Shown: piece after piece, positions 1-12,175 of the stretch
How positions within the stretch are numbered: the first letter of the stretch is position 1
Layout of the letters: each line of letters opens with the position of its first letter
Assembly: GCA_030248225.1 (NCBI GenBank)
Contig: JASANE010001750.1
Coordinates: 1 to 62,894, forward strand
DNA from: Trileptium ribeirensis
Lineage: Eukaryota; Nematoda; Enoplea; Enoplida; Thoracostomopsidae
Length of the DNA: 62,894 nucleotides
Direction of reading: 5' to 3'
Notes under the pieces: generated by a model
Told to the model about the DNA's origin: nothing
Databases searched by the model: none
What the model saw: only the letters and a program-made list of their open reading frames with translations
Made by a program: the position numbers and the translations under genes

Positions 1-56
1 TGGTTCTGGTTCAGTTACGTATTGCTCCGGCATGACTGACCGCCGGCATGTATGAT
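1..56 (+). repeat. 3' tail of dispersed GC-rich repeat family, truncated by window edge
   Basis: The window opens in GC-richer sequence that ends in CCGCCGGCATGTATGAT. The same terminus, allowing a few changes, closes GC-rich repeat copies near 36,320, 41,325, 54,845 and 62,190. I read it as the 3' end of one more copy whose body lies upstream of the window. Confidence 0.5.
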
Positions 57-950
57 CCTACATAAAGTTCAGCGTTTAGTGTTAAAACCCGTTCAATTCA
101 AATTCAACAATTTTCCTTTCGGAAATCATTTGGTATCTTTCCTTGATTTCTAGAAATAAAATGTGTTGATTTTAACCGCAGAGCAGCGTGTTCTCGAACA
201 GTGTTGCACCGAATTTAGAATGAACAAAAACCTATTGGTAACGTTTTCGTGGGAAAAACAAAATAGGTTATACGGTGTGCTCTTGCATTAAACTATATTG
301 TAGTACTGACAAACTAAACGAACAAAAGCCGTAACATTCTTCAACCTGATCACAACAACAAGTCAATTCAGCTGTGGTATTTAACAGATAGATTGGAAGA
401 TTACAACGAGTGCAATCAGTATAGTGAAGGAAGTTCAAAGAAAAACACACTTGTGACTTGTTCCTATATATTTTTCTGTTGGACATTCTTTAGCTTTGGG
501 GATGCAAAACCGTGTGACCAAACAGTCTGGTTTAATTCATCATTAGATCACACCAGTAAGTGCTTCTGTATACCTTTGATGTTTCGTAGATAGATTAGGA
601 GATTCGAGCACGGACGAACAACGCAATTATACGCCAGTAAACTTAAAATACGCCCAGCCACAATTCTGTTTTGCAAAAAGCGATCAGGGACCGTAATCCG
701 TTGTTATGAAACAAACTGCGGTTTTGCCATCGATTTTTCGCGAACGATATTCAGTGAAATTTTGATTTCGTGTTGCAAAATTCCATTATGTAGTCGAACT
801 AAATACTCATATGTTTAAATACGTAGCCGAATGGTTCAATAACTGTTCGAAAATGTATCTTTGCACTAGTCAACGTTCTTGAAACACATCGACCTAGTCA
901 GTTTCACGTTACAAAACACATTTGCTTGCTCGTAAAGATGTTAGCGGATA
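57..950. other. AT-rich sequence without recognisable gene
   Basis: No open frame here looks like protein, and I found no exon with supported splice sites. Degenerate forms of the palindrome that clusters downstream already occur at 189-198 (GTTCTCGAAC) and 737-745 (TTCGCGAAC). Confidence 0.6.
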
Positions 951-951
951 T

Positions 952-1469
952 GTTCGCGAACCTCTACTATACCCTTGCACAAATTAGTTCACGAACAAAT
1001 ACATTCGTCATCGCGAAAGCAAATACAATTTTTAACAAGACAATTTTTTTTGCAAAAACAGAATTGGATATAAAATTTAATCGTCCGGAGAGTTACGTTT
1101 AAGATCAGAACTCTGAAATAGTGTGTTCGCGAACATCAGGGCAAACTATGTTGATAAAGTATATTAAAAGGAATGTAATAAGTAATTACATCCTAGTAAC
1201 TACGCACAAAGTAGTGTTCGCGAACAACAAATAACGCTCTTTTGTTCGCGAACTTTTACGTTTAATATTATTCTGACTAAATCAAATAAAATCTCGCATA
1301 ATGCAAGCATGTTCGCGAACAACAAAACAGGGTCGTTTGTTCGCGAACAGTGACGTTTTGCATCGTTCTAATTAAATTGGATTAAATGTCGCACTTGCAT
1401 AACTTATTCCTGTTCGCGAACAACAATCGATACGCGCTGTGATAATCGGTAGAATGTTTGTTCGCTAAC
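952..1469. repeat. Cluster of GTTCGCGAAC palindromes in degenerate ~95-100-bp tandem units
   Basis: The perfect 10-bp palindrome GTTCGCGAAC occurs at 952-961, 1125-1134, 1216-1225, 1244-1253, 1311-1320, 1339-1348 and 1412-1421, with a one-base variant at 1460-1469. The pairs at 1216/1244 and 1311/1339 have the same 28-bp spacing, and their flanks align (TGTTCGCGAACAACAA, then an ACGTTT motif, then a TCGCA..TGCA motif). The local structure is therefore a diverged tandem repeat with units of 95 and 101 bp. The function is unknown; it could be a palindromic protein-binding site array or a decayed satellite. Confidence 0.8.
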
Positions 1470-2430
1470 ATAATTTGAGGTCGGATGCTATACTGTTCTT
1501 GAATGACAAGCCTCAAATTAAAATTCGAAAAAAAGTATGTTCAACAACAACTTAACAATTTCATTAAAATGTTCGGCAACATTATTTATATGGTTTTAAA
1601 CTCGTGACGCAAATGTATTTAAACCGTTTGAAGATGGATATAGGTTTGCCAAAAATGTTCGATTACCGATTTTTTTGACAATGACAAAAGAGGATTATTG
1701 GTGGGCGCATACAAAGTTTAGCATCGCATTATTATCGTGAATGAACTGATTTGCCATTTCCATTAAGATATTTCTGTCATAAATATCAAAAATCAGGTCA
1801 TCAAAAAGATCTGTTTGCTAAATCAATAAAATTTCAAAGAAAACATGAGTAAGTGTTTGAGCCGAACCAGTACATCGATTTCATCACGGTGACACTGTCT
1901 ATGATTAACGTGGAATTTGGATCACTTAGAATTATTTGATTAAAACATACATGAACTCAACACACCTACAGTTCTGTATCGGCATTTAGGATGTGCAACA
2001 CCCACTGGCTGGTATTTCTCTACTCAAGCTAGCAACCTGGGTTCCTTCGCGGTTAAAGCTCTCAATTTTCCAAATGACATTTGTCAAAAACAATAAAATG
2101 GATATCCGGAATGGAATCAAGGATATCCGTCACCAAGGGAACAATATATTACTGAATCAGGTACTTACTTTAAAAAAGACACAACAAAAATATGGAAAGC
2201 TACAAATTACGAATTACACAGCCTAGCAGAGATTGGCACAGATTTAACTACTTTAGCAAGTATTTGAAAAATTTACAATATAACATATAATTTGTAAAAT
2301 TTATTACAACTCCAATATATAGGCCAACAACCTATTGGCTTATGTGGCTAAATGTTTTCAATGAATGTGTTTAAGGTATGTAAATATATGTGCATCTATA
2401 ATCATTCGTATGTATCTGGCCTCACAAGCG
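1470..2430. other. AT-rich intergenic sequence
   Basis: I see no recognisable gene, RNA or repeat. The small open frame at 1993-2226 has no family resemblance and no splice context, so I treat it as chance. Confidence 0.6.
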
Positions 2431-2439
2431 AGCTGGTAA

Positions 2440-3190
2440 TGTGCACTAGGACCAGTTCTGGCCCTAAGGGATCCCAGCTGCACCACGATTCTCCTCAGCG
2501 TGTGGTGCCCGGACAACCCCGGCTTTTACGACTCCCCGGTGATCTATGCGATGACCTAAGGGAACCGCTTAGCTTAGCAGGCTGCCGGCGGGTTAACCAG
2601 GGTGTTCGGCCTGGCCCCTATATTGGCCCACGTGTCTAGCGGTATGAAGGTCACCCGAGGGAGAGTCAACCCCTAAGCCTGCTCACAGGTAATAAGGCTG
2701 ACTCGCCTTTCCCTCATTATCCACTTAATCCCCTAAGCGGGGTTCTCTGGTCCTAACGTGGTCCTAGTGACTTTCCCCGACGGTGTGTCCCTACGCGCTG
2801 TTGTCTCGTTTCTGATCTGGGAGCGTTGTACCACCTGAAGCTTAGACTATAAGCGCGCACAATTTCTAAAAGGCCTAGTCGAAGTATGTTCCCTAAATCT
2901 TGATTTGTTGGGATAACGCAGAGGGCACTGAGGCGAGGGCCCCAGTCCCTTGGATGTTTTACCTATGACTACTAGTGTTACCTATTTTGATGTAGTTTGC
3001 GCAAAACGACAATTATACTGAGAGTATTCGCAGCGGGAGCGTTCCAGGCGATTAGAGCAAAACATGGACAGAAGGCGGGGTGCAAGGTGGGGTGCTTGCT
3101 CGGGCCAAAGACGGAGAAGCGGGTGAGCTTGCGTTAGCGAATTAACTCAGCGGGGCACGGGGGAATGACTTGCTCGCAGTAGCCTCAAAC
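2440..3190. other. GC-rich block, probably mobile-element UTR or non-coding repeat
   Basis: Base composition shifts sharply to GC-rich at about 2,440 against AT-rich flanks. All frames carry stops and no protein domain is visible. The sharp shift suggests an inserted element, for example the untranslated part of a retrotransposon. I see no terminal repeats or target duplication that would define it. Confidence 0.4.
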
Positions 3191-5640
3191 CGTGTTAGGT
3201 TCAAAAACTTTAGAGATTCCTGTTGCAACCGATTTCAAAAATTTTGTCCGGGTCAGGAATTTAAACAAAACTCCGAACTGCTTCAATAAATTTTACACGG
3301 TTCAACTCGTTTACTGTTGAATCATTTTTGTATCATACACGCTTTATAGACACCGCCATAACATAACTTATTTACAACGTTTTTGTAATGTGACAGAATT
3401 ACATCGGGTACCCTGCAAGATACCCTAAGGCATATACTACATTCGAGCGCTGTCCCCTGAGAATTTTCGATCGAGTAGGGCCAGACAAATCTTTAATGGA
3501 AAAAATGCTGACTTTCCTAGGAGTTTTCTCAGTTGCGTTTTAGTCGATTAAACGGCTGGCTACCTATTAGACCACAATGATCTGTCCCCTTTTTGCAATT
3601 TGAACTCCACGCAAACAAGGGACCGAAAGTCCAAAATTTTCGTCTAATTTTAACAGCGACCGGAGCGGCCCGCAAACAATCTGACCAATCTGAAATTTGC
3701 TCCCAGAGGGCTCCGGGAGTAGGTGCCGACGTGGACTTCCCCCGTAGTTGCACGGTTAGAAAGTCCGCATCCCACCGGAACTTGAACACAAATGCTTCAC
3801 CGACAGCTCCAGTCCCTGTGTTTTATTCTACGCTCGGCTACTGAGCCTCCTAAAATTTCATTGAGGTCGGGTCCGCAGTCGTTTGCATCGAAAATTGACC
3901 AGAAGCAATAACAACACAGCGACAGAATGGGGATTCGACGCTGTTGTTCGATTTCAGACAAACGGGGGACAACTCGTGTCCCCCGCGGATGCAAACGGCG
4001 ACGTCCCCAAAACCTTGCAATTTCCACCTATGAATTTTACTGAAGCTTGTTTAGTAGCAACTTTTAATTATAACTTCGTATCCTAAATTTTCCCATCCTT
4101 TTTTCATATCCCAAGTAATGTAGAATCTGACTGACCCGAAATAGTATGAATTTTGCTAGACCCTATTCGCAGAGATGATCACCGACCGAGACAGTCACGG
4201 TTCGTCACCCAAAGAAAACGCACTACTATTTCCTGCTACGGGAAGTGTAGAAAGCAGTCTGAGCGCCCTTTGACCTGCCGAGATGACACGTCTGGGAGCA
4301 ACAGAGGCTTCCGATCAAGGACTGGAACTCCCAGGACTCCCGGTCACCGAAAGCTGCACGACTAAGGGACGCCTGGGCTTCTCGCCCTTTTTCTCTGTGG
4401 AAATTAACGCAATCCCAAATTTATAGAAAACCAGTGGGGCTTTGCCCGAGAAAGGTCAAAACCGCGACGAGGGTCGCGACTGTCTGGGCACCTCTAGAAA
4501 TTTGTTCCTGTAACGTATCTTAAAACGGAAGCACCTACCGCGGAGTGGAAATTTCGATTACTATTGCGTAGAACAAAAATTTTCGGCACTAAATTTGTGC
4601 CTGCACCTAGAAATCTTAATCGCTGCCATATGCCTTAAAATAAAAATTTTGATCACTCCTCGGACCCGCGAACAAAAAGGATACGTCCGAGGAGCGGGGA
4701 ACCAGTCGAAATACTCGTGAGCGTAAAATTTTAAACGAGTTAGCACAATTTTGCGAATTTTAACGGGGCCGTCCTTTACGGGCGCTCGGAGCATCCTTCC
4801 GACACTCCAACGTCCGCAAAGGGCGGCCCTTGCCTAATCGAACATGTAGCAAACCAAGGGAGGCTCTCCACCGTGGGGGCACGGCGAGAAACCACCCCTA
4901 GCATACCCAAGAGCAAGCAAAAAGAAAAACAAAAAGCCTTACTAAGAACGAACTTTTAAATTTTGGCGACAACCGCCAGAGCTCACAGAAGAAAAGTCGA
5001 CTGGTCCCGATCGGGGAATCGGGCAGTCTCCTTTACACTCCGCTTTGTCTCCTAGCGGCTTTCTGGCTACCTCCCAAAGTTTTAAATTTGAAATCTTCGA
5101 AAGACTTAAACCATACATTGAAGGCATACTAGCTACATAAAATATGCACGTACAAAGCGAAAAACTTAAAGCAACGATAGGCCCAAAACCAATATATGGC
5201 TAATACTACGTCGCTTTAACGCTTGGCGACACAGCTAAACTCAGCCCCTAGCTCTTCACAAAATCTTTTGAACGTAGCCGCCAGACTCAATATATATATA
5301 CACGTACATAATAACAAGATATTTACACAACTACACGAAGACTGACAGAGCAGCAGCAACCCTTATAATATGCTAGAGTGGGCGCTCATCCTAACAACTT
5401 GGCTGCCAGAGAAAAACATAGCCTTGGCCGAAGGGTGCCAAGAAATATCGTAAACAACTAAACCTCGCGCTGGTCTGCGCGAGGCCTGCAGCATTGGCAA
5501 AATATATAAGCGCTTCAGGCGCTACTAATAAACAAGGTTTTTTATTAATTTTATTTTTTTAGGAATGAAGTGGAGTAGGCGGCCGGGGGCGGGATCATAT
5601 CCATGCCCTGGCTGGTCGCCTACTTATGATATCCTTTATT
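3190..5640. other. Long non-coding region of intermediate GC with inverted repeats
   Basis: Several overlapping open frames on both strands (e.g. 3593-3844, 3529-3789, 4153-4365) show no protein family signature, and strand-swapped overlap is typical of GC-rich non-coding DNA. Near the right end there are clear stems: CCTCGCGC/GCGCGAGG at 5463-5484, and a ten-base stem with one mismatch, GTAGGCGGCC..GGTCGCCTAC, at about 5576-5624. It is probably part of the same inserted element as the block to its left, but its boundaries cannot be placed. Confidence 0.4.
5463..5484. repeat. Perfect 8-bp-stem hairpin
   Basis: CCTCGCGC, a six-base loop, then GCGCGAGG. It sits at the right-hand end of the GC-rich, repeat-like region. 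The role is unknown. Confidence 0.7.
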
Positions 5641-6608
5641 TTAATGTAAGTCCCCTAGGAGGCCCGTTAGAGGCCGTTTTATCCGTACCGAATGATAAAA
5701 TTTTGGGTCCCGACTAAGTTATGGGGGTCCCGTGAAAATCCGTTGGGGCGGGTGGCCCCGGTTTTCAGTGAAATGGTTAGTATAGGGCCCAATTGAGGTA
5801 CAGGGCTTGAAAAATCGGGATGTTTTGATTTTAGTTGTGGTGATTTGGGGCCCTAAAGTTTGAGAGTTTAAACGCGGGATCGGGGGTCCATAAGTATTTT
5901 CGGGTTGTGGTCAGGTTGACCCAAATAAGTGATTTCGAATCCTTATGAAGCCCTAATAGTAGTTTAATGTCCCCTTTTTGTTCAAAACCTGTAAAACCCC
6001 CTTAAATTCCAAAATTCCTATACCCTTTGAAAAATCAAACTTTTTGGTAAATTTTGTCTCTTGCTGCATGTATTCAACTTATCCCGCATAATGCAAAACA
6101 CGTATCATTTTCCGCTGGCGTGTCAGGACAAGCGCGCGAACTCCAGACTGCCATAAAATCCCCATTTTGCACCTTGCCATACGGTTCCTTACGCAACGCA
6201 TCCTGACACCCGGACTCATACATTCACAGTATACATTATATTATCAAACACCAAATATAATATAACAAATATACATACTTATTATTATCCCCGGATGCGC
6301 ACCGGAACCGGCCCTGGGACACCCGATGTGTAAAATTGCTAGTCCAATTGTGAAATCTTACCCTTTGTCTCCGGCCGATCCGACGACGCATCCCCTACGG
6401 TACAATGACGTAATAATACAACAATATTTGCCATTATGCGACAACAGTCCTGGGCTCGATCGGACACATCCACAGCAGAATTTTGATTCAAATATGGGTG
6501 TGAAATCACCCCGCGCACCTCGGGCTGGTGGACCGCGATTATACATGTATAGAATACAATACAATAGTTTTATTTTATTCAGCACAAATAACACAAATAT
6601 CAATGATA
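5640..6608. other. Intergenic sequence left of the hAT transposon
   Basis: There are G-rich runs (gggtcccg-type motifs near 5,700-5,770), then AT-rich DNA. The open frame at 6326-6667 runs into the terminal GC-run of the hAT element and the one at 6358-6627 is antisense to it, so neither is a supported gene. Confidence 0.5.
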
Positions 6609-6616
6609 CATCCATG
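6609..6616 (+). repeat. hAT target-site duplication, left copy
   Basis: CATCCATG, identical to 8777-8784. Together they fix the element ends. Confidence 0.9.
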
Positions 6617-8776
6617 CATAGGCGCAAATCCTGGGGGGGGGCCGGGGGGGCCCGGGCCCCCCAATAATTCGCTGTGCCGACAGCAAAAATTTCACGTATC
6701 TACTGGACCAAATCTCAAATCGCAAAATTATTGTTTCTAAAATGTGATTTTTATTCTTTGTTGTTTTAGAGAAGCGTTATCATTAGCTATACAATCAATG
6801 ATATATAGTGACATTTAAATCGATGGCAACCTTGCATAAATTTTATAAACGGCTGAAGAAGCCAGATGACCAATCCTCAACCTCGGCTACCGGTTCACAG
6901 ACTACAGATAATATAACTCAGCCGCCCGTTGCTGTTGACACTCCCCCAAAGGATACATCTGACGTGACTATAGAGCTTCAGCTTCCAGGACCGTCAACAC
7001 AGCCTACTACGTCAGCGCCTCTCTCAGTTTCGTCATGCGAGACCGCCAGCAGAGCACCCGATGGAGACGCCAGGCCTGCGATACTAAGTTTTGACAAACC
7101 TCAGCACGTTGACCCAAAGCTAGTAGTAACGCAGACGCTGACAGTGTCGAATCGTCAGAAGATCCGCACATTCCAGGAGGCGTGGTATCTGAAATATCCG
7201 TGGCTACATTATGATGCAGCGGTGGAAGGTGTGCTCTGCTTCTATTGCGCGAAAGCGGCGGAGATAGCTCCTTAAGATCAGCAGCTTAGCAACAAAGTCC
7301 GAGCCGGCGTTCATTTCAGAAGGGTTCAGCAACTGGAAAAAGGCCTTGAGCCGGTTTGACTCACACGAGAACAGCGGCTGCCACCGTTTCAGCATGCAGC
7401 AATTGAAACAAGTCTCTACACCAGTCGATTCGCTGCTTTCAGAACAAATCAACCAGGGCCTCAAGGTGGCTCTGGCTTGTCTAACTAACACCATTACTTC
7501 TGTCCAATACCTTGCACGACAGGGCCTCGCCTTTCGTGGACATGAAAACGAAGAAGGCAATTTCAAGCAACTTTTGCTGCTGCGTACCCGGGAATCTCCT
7601 GCAATGAACGCTGTACGGCCGCAGCTCCAAGTATCGAAGCATATTCGCCGACACAGCCCAAGCAGCTCCTGGTTCAACCCGTCGGCTAAAGCCGCTCTGC
7701 CCCACTCGTTGGACCGTCCGAGGCCCAGCTGTCTCGCAATTGTTATCACAGTACAACGCCGCCTGCCTTTCCTTGGCCGAACTTGGTGAATTGTTAAGAG
7801 GTTCTGCGGCTTCTCAAGCGCGAGGTCTATCTGAGCGCTTTGAAAAAGGGACCACCTATTTGGGCCTGAAGATTGCAATGTTTGTCACTGAGCCGGTTGA
7901 ATGTTTAAACGTTGCTGTTCAAGGTTCTACTCAGACTGTCTCAGGCATGAGCACAGCTGTACACATGGTCATTCAAGATCTCAGATCCCAGAGAAATGAG
8001 ACTGTGTTTCACAGGCTATTTTCGGAAGCACAGGCAAAATGCGAAGAGTTAGATTTGTGTCCTATAACTTTGCCGAGGCAGCGACAGGCAAATCCTCGTT
8101 ACGCTGGTTCCTCGGCTGCTCATTGCCACCAAACAGCTGAAGACTACTACCGACAGGAGTTCTACAAAGTGGTAGACACTGCGACCTCCCAGCTTATTGA
8201 GCGGTTCGACCAGGCCGATTTGAGCATCTATGGCCAACTGGAGTCAGCTCTACTGAGCGGCGAAGTCAATGACGCTACTTCTGCCTATCCTGAGTTATCA
8301 AACCAACTGCAGGTCCAACTGCGCCTATTCCGCGGTCAACATCATTACCAAAATCTGAAAGAGGCCATCGACGTGTTTCGAATGCTGTCACCGGAGGCTC
8401 GCAAAATGCTCAGCGCTGTCGAGAAGCTTATTCGTCTTTGTGTTGTATTGCCAGCATCGTCGTGTGAAGCTGAACGGTCTTTCAGTTCGCTTCGCAGGCT
8501 GTTCACATGGCTTAGGTCAACAATGTCCCAGAGGCGGCTCAGTAACGCGGCTGTCTGCCACTGCCATCAGGAACGGTTGGACTCACTTGACATTGATGCC
8601 GTTACTCGGGAATTTGCGTCGAAGACAGAGATCCGGCGAAATACTTTCGGGAACTGAACAGAAGGTAAATACTGGAGTTGATACATTTAACAAAAATTTA
8701 AACATATAATGTTTTATGTATACCAAATATGGGTACCTTGGGCCCCCCCAATGTTTAGGACAGATTTGCGCCATTG
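6617..8776 (+). mobile_element. hAT-superfamily DNA transposon, complete ends, defective transposase
   Basis: The element is bounded by an exact 8-bp target duplication, CATCCATG (6609-6616 and 8777-8784), the size typical of hAT elements. Its terminal inverted repeats are CATAGGCGCAAATCCTG at 6617-6633 and the complement of CAATGGCGCAAATCTG at 8761-8776, each followed inward by a G/C-run (GGGGGGGCC type). The only coding content is a broken transposase on the + strand. Total length is 2,160 bp, short for an autonomous member of this type, in line with internal loss. Confidence 0.93.
6823..8657 (+). pseudogene. hAT transposase (TTF zinc finger / DUF4371 / C-terminal dimerisation type), frameshifted and internally deleted
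   Basis: Three + strand blocks line up with a ZMYM-like hAT transposase. Block one (from an ATG at 6823 to a stop at 7273-7275) has a low-complexity N-terminus rich in Ser/Thr/Pro, then a TTF-type zinc-finger segment with W..KYPWLHYD and GVLCFYC. Block two, about 7313-7690 in another frame, has the FSNWKKAL and LARQGLAFRGH.E.EGNF signatures. Block three (7740-8657, third segment) has the hAT C-terminal dimerisation domain, with ASSCEAERSFSSLRRL and LRSTMSQRRLSNAAV. The stretch between blocks two and three is much shorter than in intact transposases, so much of the DDE catalytic core appears lost. The product cannot be an active transposase; the copy would depend on another element to move. 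Confidence 0.85.
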
Positions 8777-8784
8777 CATCCATG
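8777..8784 (+). repeat. hAT target-site duplication, right copy
   Basis: CATCCATG, identical to 6609-6616. The intact duplication indicates a fairly recent insertion. Confidence 0.9.
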
Positions 8785-11700
8785 AATCCTTGTATCACGC
8801 TCCACCGGTATCCGATCGCCCTTTTACCCACCGAAATTTTGAGGCCCTTATGGCCTGATTTTGAATATTTGGGATTCGCCAAAACTCGGGCTGTTACAAT
8901 GAACAACATGCTAAATCAAAACCTGCCTGAATTTCATCTATACATTAGAAATCAATAGCTGGTTTGTCTGAAGTTTTTTACCATGTTTTGGGATCATAGT
9001 TGTAATACTGGCAGCAGAAAAATATTTGTATAATCTTATTTACGAATAGCAATTTAAAGGTGTTTTCCTAAGGTTGATTCATTTCGCTCTGTTAAGTACG
9101 GCAACATTCATGTAATCTGAAATAGCTTTGGGTTGGGTAAGAAGCATACTCGATATATAATCCCTCGAACAGCGAGTTTTGAAATTTTGGGGGGTAGCTG
9201 TAATTAGCAGCGTGAAATTGCCTATTGTCGATTACACTATGTACATATAAATGTCACATTAAACATATCTGATCTTAATAATGATTGAAACTGTCTTTAG
9301 TCAACTTTTTGTTTAACCTTAAAAACCAGACTGCTGGCATCCAAAACCAGAAACATATCCACTCAAAACATTTTGTATAGGACGGTATTGTACACGGAAA
9401 TTATTAATTTTTGATTTCACTTGTTAAGGTAGATAAGCATCCCGAGCCGTATCATACTAAAAGCATTGCGTTAATAATTCGGGGAGCATCTAGTTTTTGC
9501 AAAAAAACGTATGTTGTTATAATACAACGTAATTGGATCAACTTTACTAACATTGTACACGAATTATCGGTTTTTTGACACTTAATCGGCTATTTGGCAT
9601 AAGAAGTCACAACTGCACGTAACTGAAGGAATGCTCGTATTACTATTACAGCCTTTTTGTGCATAATCAAACCGTTTTATATTGTGGTAGAATTAGTTTT
9701 ACTGTAAAGGCCGTATCCATTGCTGAAGCTTTTAGAAGTTAACGAAGTAACCCTCGCAAAATAACAGTAATTGAACGATGAGTATGGCTATGCTGAGCTA
9801 TGGCTTTTGTAACTAGGGACAAGATTAGATCGCTCCACCTTTAAATTTAGAAGACGGCCGATTAAATCAAATATATTTTGATGGTTGCACCTACATTTAT
9901 TTTAACTTTTTGGTTTTGGTGCACATCCATTTTTTTCGTGAAACAGTAAGATTAAGACAAAACTATATATGGCTGTGAAATCCAGCAGTAATTATTAAAG
10001 CGGTTATTACACAACGACTAAGGTTACTATGTGATATGGGATGCGTTCACTATGATGTTTAGACGACACTGCTGGCTACAGTGAAAAACACTTATGTTAT
10101 GTTAACCTATTCGGTATAGTTGATCAAAATCTGGTATGTCGGACTGGTTATATGTGTCAGAACATTTGGTTAATTATGTTTATTAAATCACATATTGTGG
10201 ACAAAGATAATAACGAAAACCAGCCACCCCCTGAGTGTGAGCTTTGGTCACGATGTGATTTTATATAGTGATTGCACTGCAATTACGTTTCAATTTGCAT
10301 CATTATATACGTTGTATTGTACAATTTAATTGAGTTTCCAGCTTGCCGCATGTTGATACATTCTGAAACAGTCCGAAAAGATATATAATATATGTTATCT
10401 ACATTGAATGTCTGATTCTATTTGTTGCTACCCAAAAATATTATTTCTGGGGTGCTTATTATATATATTTTCAAATTCCGTCAGTACGTATGTCTTATCG
10501 CTCAAAGGGTTCATCAAAGTTATCTGTATCGTCCAGAGGCGCATATAGTCAACAATCCAAAGTTGATACTTTAGGTCTGAAAATATACAACTGTATTCAT
10601 TTTTTACAAAAATCTGCCTATATAAAAATAGACAGACTAGGTTAGTCAACATTGGCTATCTACGCCGAAGTGGTCTATAGACTATGTTCACTGCATTCCG
10701 GCCGGTGCCCAAAACTACTGAAGCTCAGCCTAAGCTTATTCTAAGCCTAAGTCGTTAACCTGCATACGGATTACACTGGCGTCACTCAGGCGCATAAACA
10801 ATTATAGATTAACTATTTGATTATCATTCAACGATAACTTTACACCTTTTGGAAATGATCTGTAGTGTATTGGTGTAGTGGCCCACACGTTAGGGGCATG
10901 GATAAAACGGACTTGACAGTAGGAATGTGGTCATACTCGGGCGCTTGTGTTTTCTAGCATTATATACATATGTAAATATCGTCGACAGTGGATATAAAGA
11001 AGCCTGCCGTTTTACAGGTGCTCAACACCGGTATATAATTCTTAGTAGAGACCCACTGTTGACTGGAATGAGTGTAGTGTTTATGTTGTTAAAGCACACA
11101 AAATTGAATACTTACTCAACCACGTTATAGGCAAAGCAGAAAATAGTTTCTGGTATCGTTGTAAGCACAATACAGCATTTTTTTCAATCAATAACAATAA
11201 TATTGACAATTGCTTTCGGCTCCTATTTCTCAAAGTGTAAACAATGCACAGAAAAACATGACCAGAGTTAAGTGGCATTGCAATATAACAAAACCACTGT
11301 TTCTTTTAATATCACCATTGATTTGATGCTTAACGTTCCAAACCGCGTTATTAGCAAAATCTAAAGTGGATATTATATTAGCGAACGTTGAAACCAAAAT
11401 AGAAATATGCTTATTCGATACTGGAACAACATGGCACATATAACAAGTGCAATAAATAGTGTGTTTGTGTTTTTGTATCAAGATAAGTTCTGATACGGAA
11501 ATATCCAGACCTAATTACTGTTGAAAGCAAAAATGCTGTTGACAGATGTGACCGCCAATATACAATTTAATAGCTGATAATCAATTTAAGAAAATTAAAT
11601 TAAACATGCCCGTACAGCCATATAAAGAAATTTCCTCTCAGGCCGCAAGTATTTTATCTATATCAGGTTTGGAAATATGGTTTACATCATCAGGATATAG

Positions 11701-11800
11701 TCTAGGCTTTTGTACCGTTTTCGAATATATATTTGTTTTTCTGCAGCGAATTAATATGGATAGTTTGAAGTATATAATCATTCAGTCATGTATTAATGCA
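8785..11800. other. AT-rich intergenic desert
   Basis: I found no protein-like frame, tRNA or terminal-repeat structure. The frames at 10428-10652, 10927-11130 and 11230-11481 are short, A/T-biased and lack family features. Confidence 0.6.
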
Positions 11801-11802
11801 TA

Positions 11803-12175
11803 TGGTAACCTGCCCGTAGTTTCGAACGACCCCATCTTGCACCAAAGACACATGTTACTGCTAGAGAAGCACTAGGATTAGTGGCGTGAAGATTCTGATA
11901 ACTTACCTGATCAATCTTGCATGATCAACAATCTTTGGCTAATGCGGTAATATCCAGTCTAGCTCTCGGGTGTTAAGTTTAAATAAGTTCATATGGTAAC
12001 CAGCTCGTAGTTTCGAACGACCCCATCTTGCACCAAAGACACATGTTACTGCTGGAGAAGCACGAGGATTAGTGGCGTGAAGATTCTGTTAAACTTACCT
12101 GATTAACAATATTTGGCTAATGCGGTAATATCCAGTCTAACTCTCAGGTCTTAAGTTCAAATAACTTCATATGGT
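11803..12175. repeat. Tandem duplication, two ~186-bp copies
   Basis: The stretch from about 11,803 (atggtaacc) is repeated from about 11,993, with GTTTCGAACGACCCCATC and GTGGCGTGAAGATTCTG conserved in both and scattered substitutions and small indels. Copy one overlaps the end of a chance open frame (11606-11875). No function is apparent. Confidence 0.85.

Noticed and set aside
952..1469. CRISPR-like array from regularly spaced palindromes
   Set aside because: The genome is animal, repeats are only 10 bp, the spacing is irregular, and there are no cas genes.
3529..4086. Overlapping open frames on both strands in the GC-rich region
   Set aside because: Both strands are open at once, no motif is visible, and the frames are short. 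This is typical of GC-rich non-coding sequence.
7204..7878. 224-codon minus-strand open frame
   Set aside because: It lies antisense to the hAT transposase blocks, which have clear family motifs; the minus frame has none.
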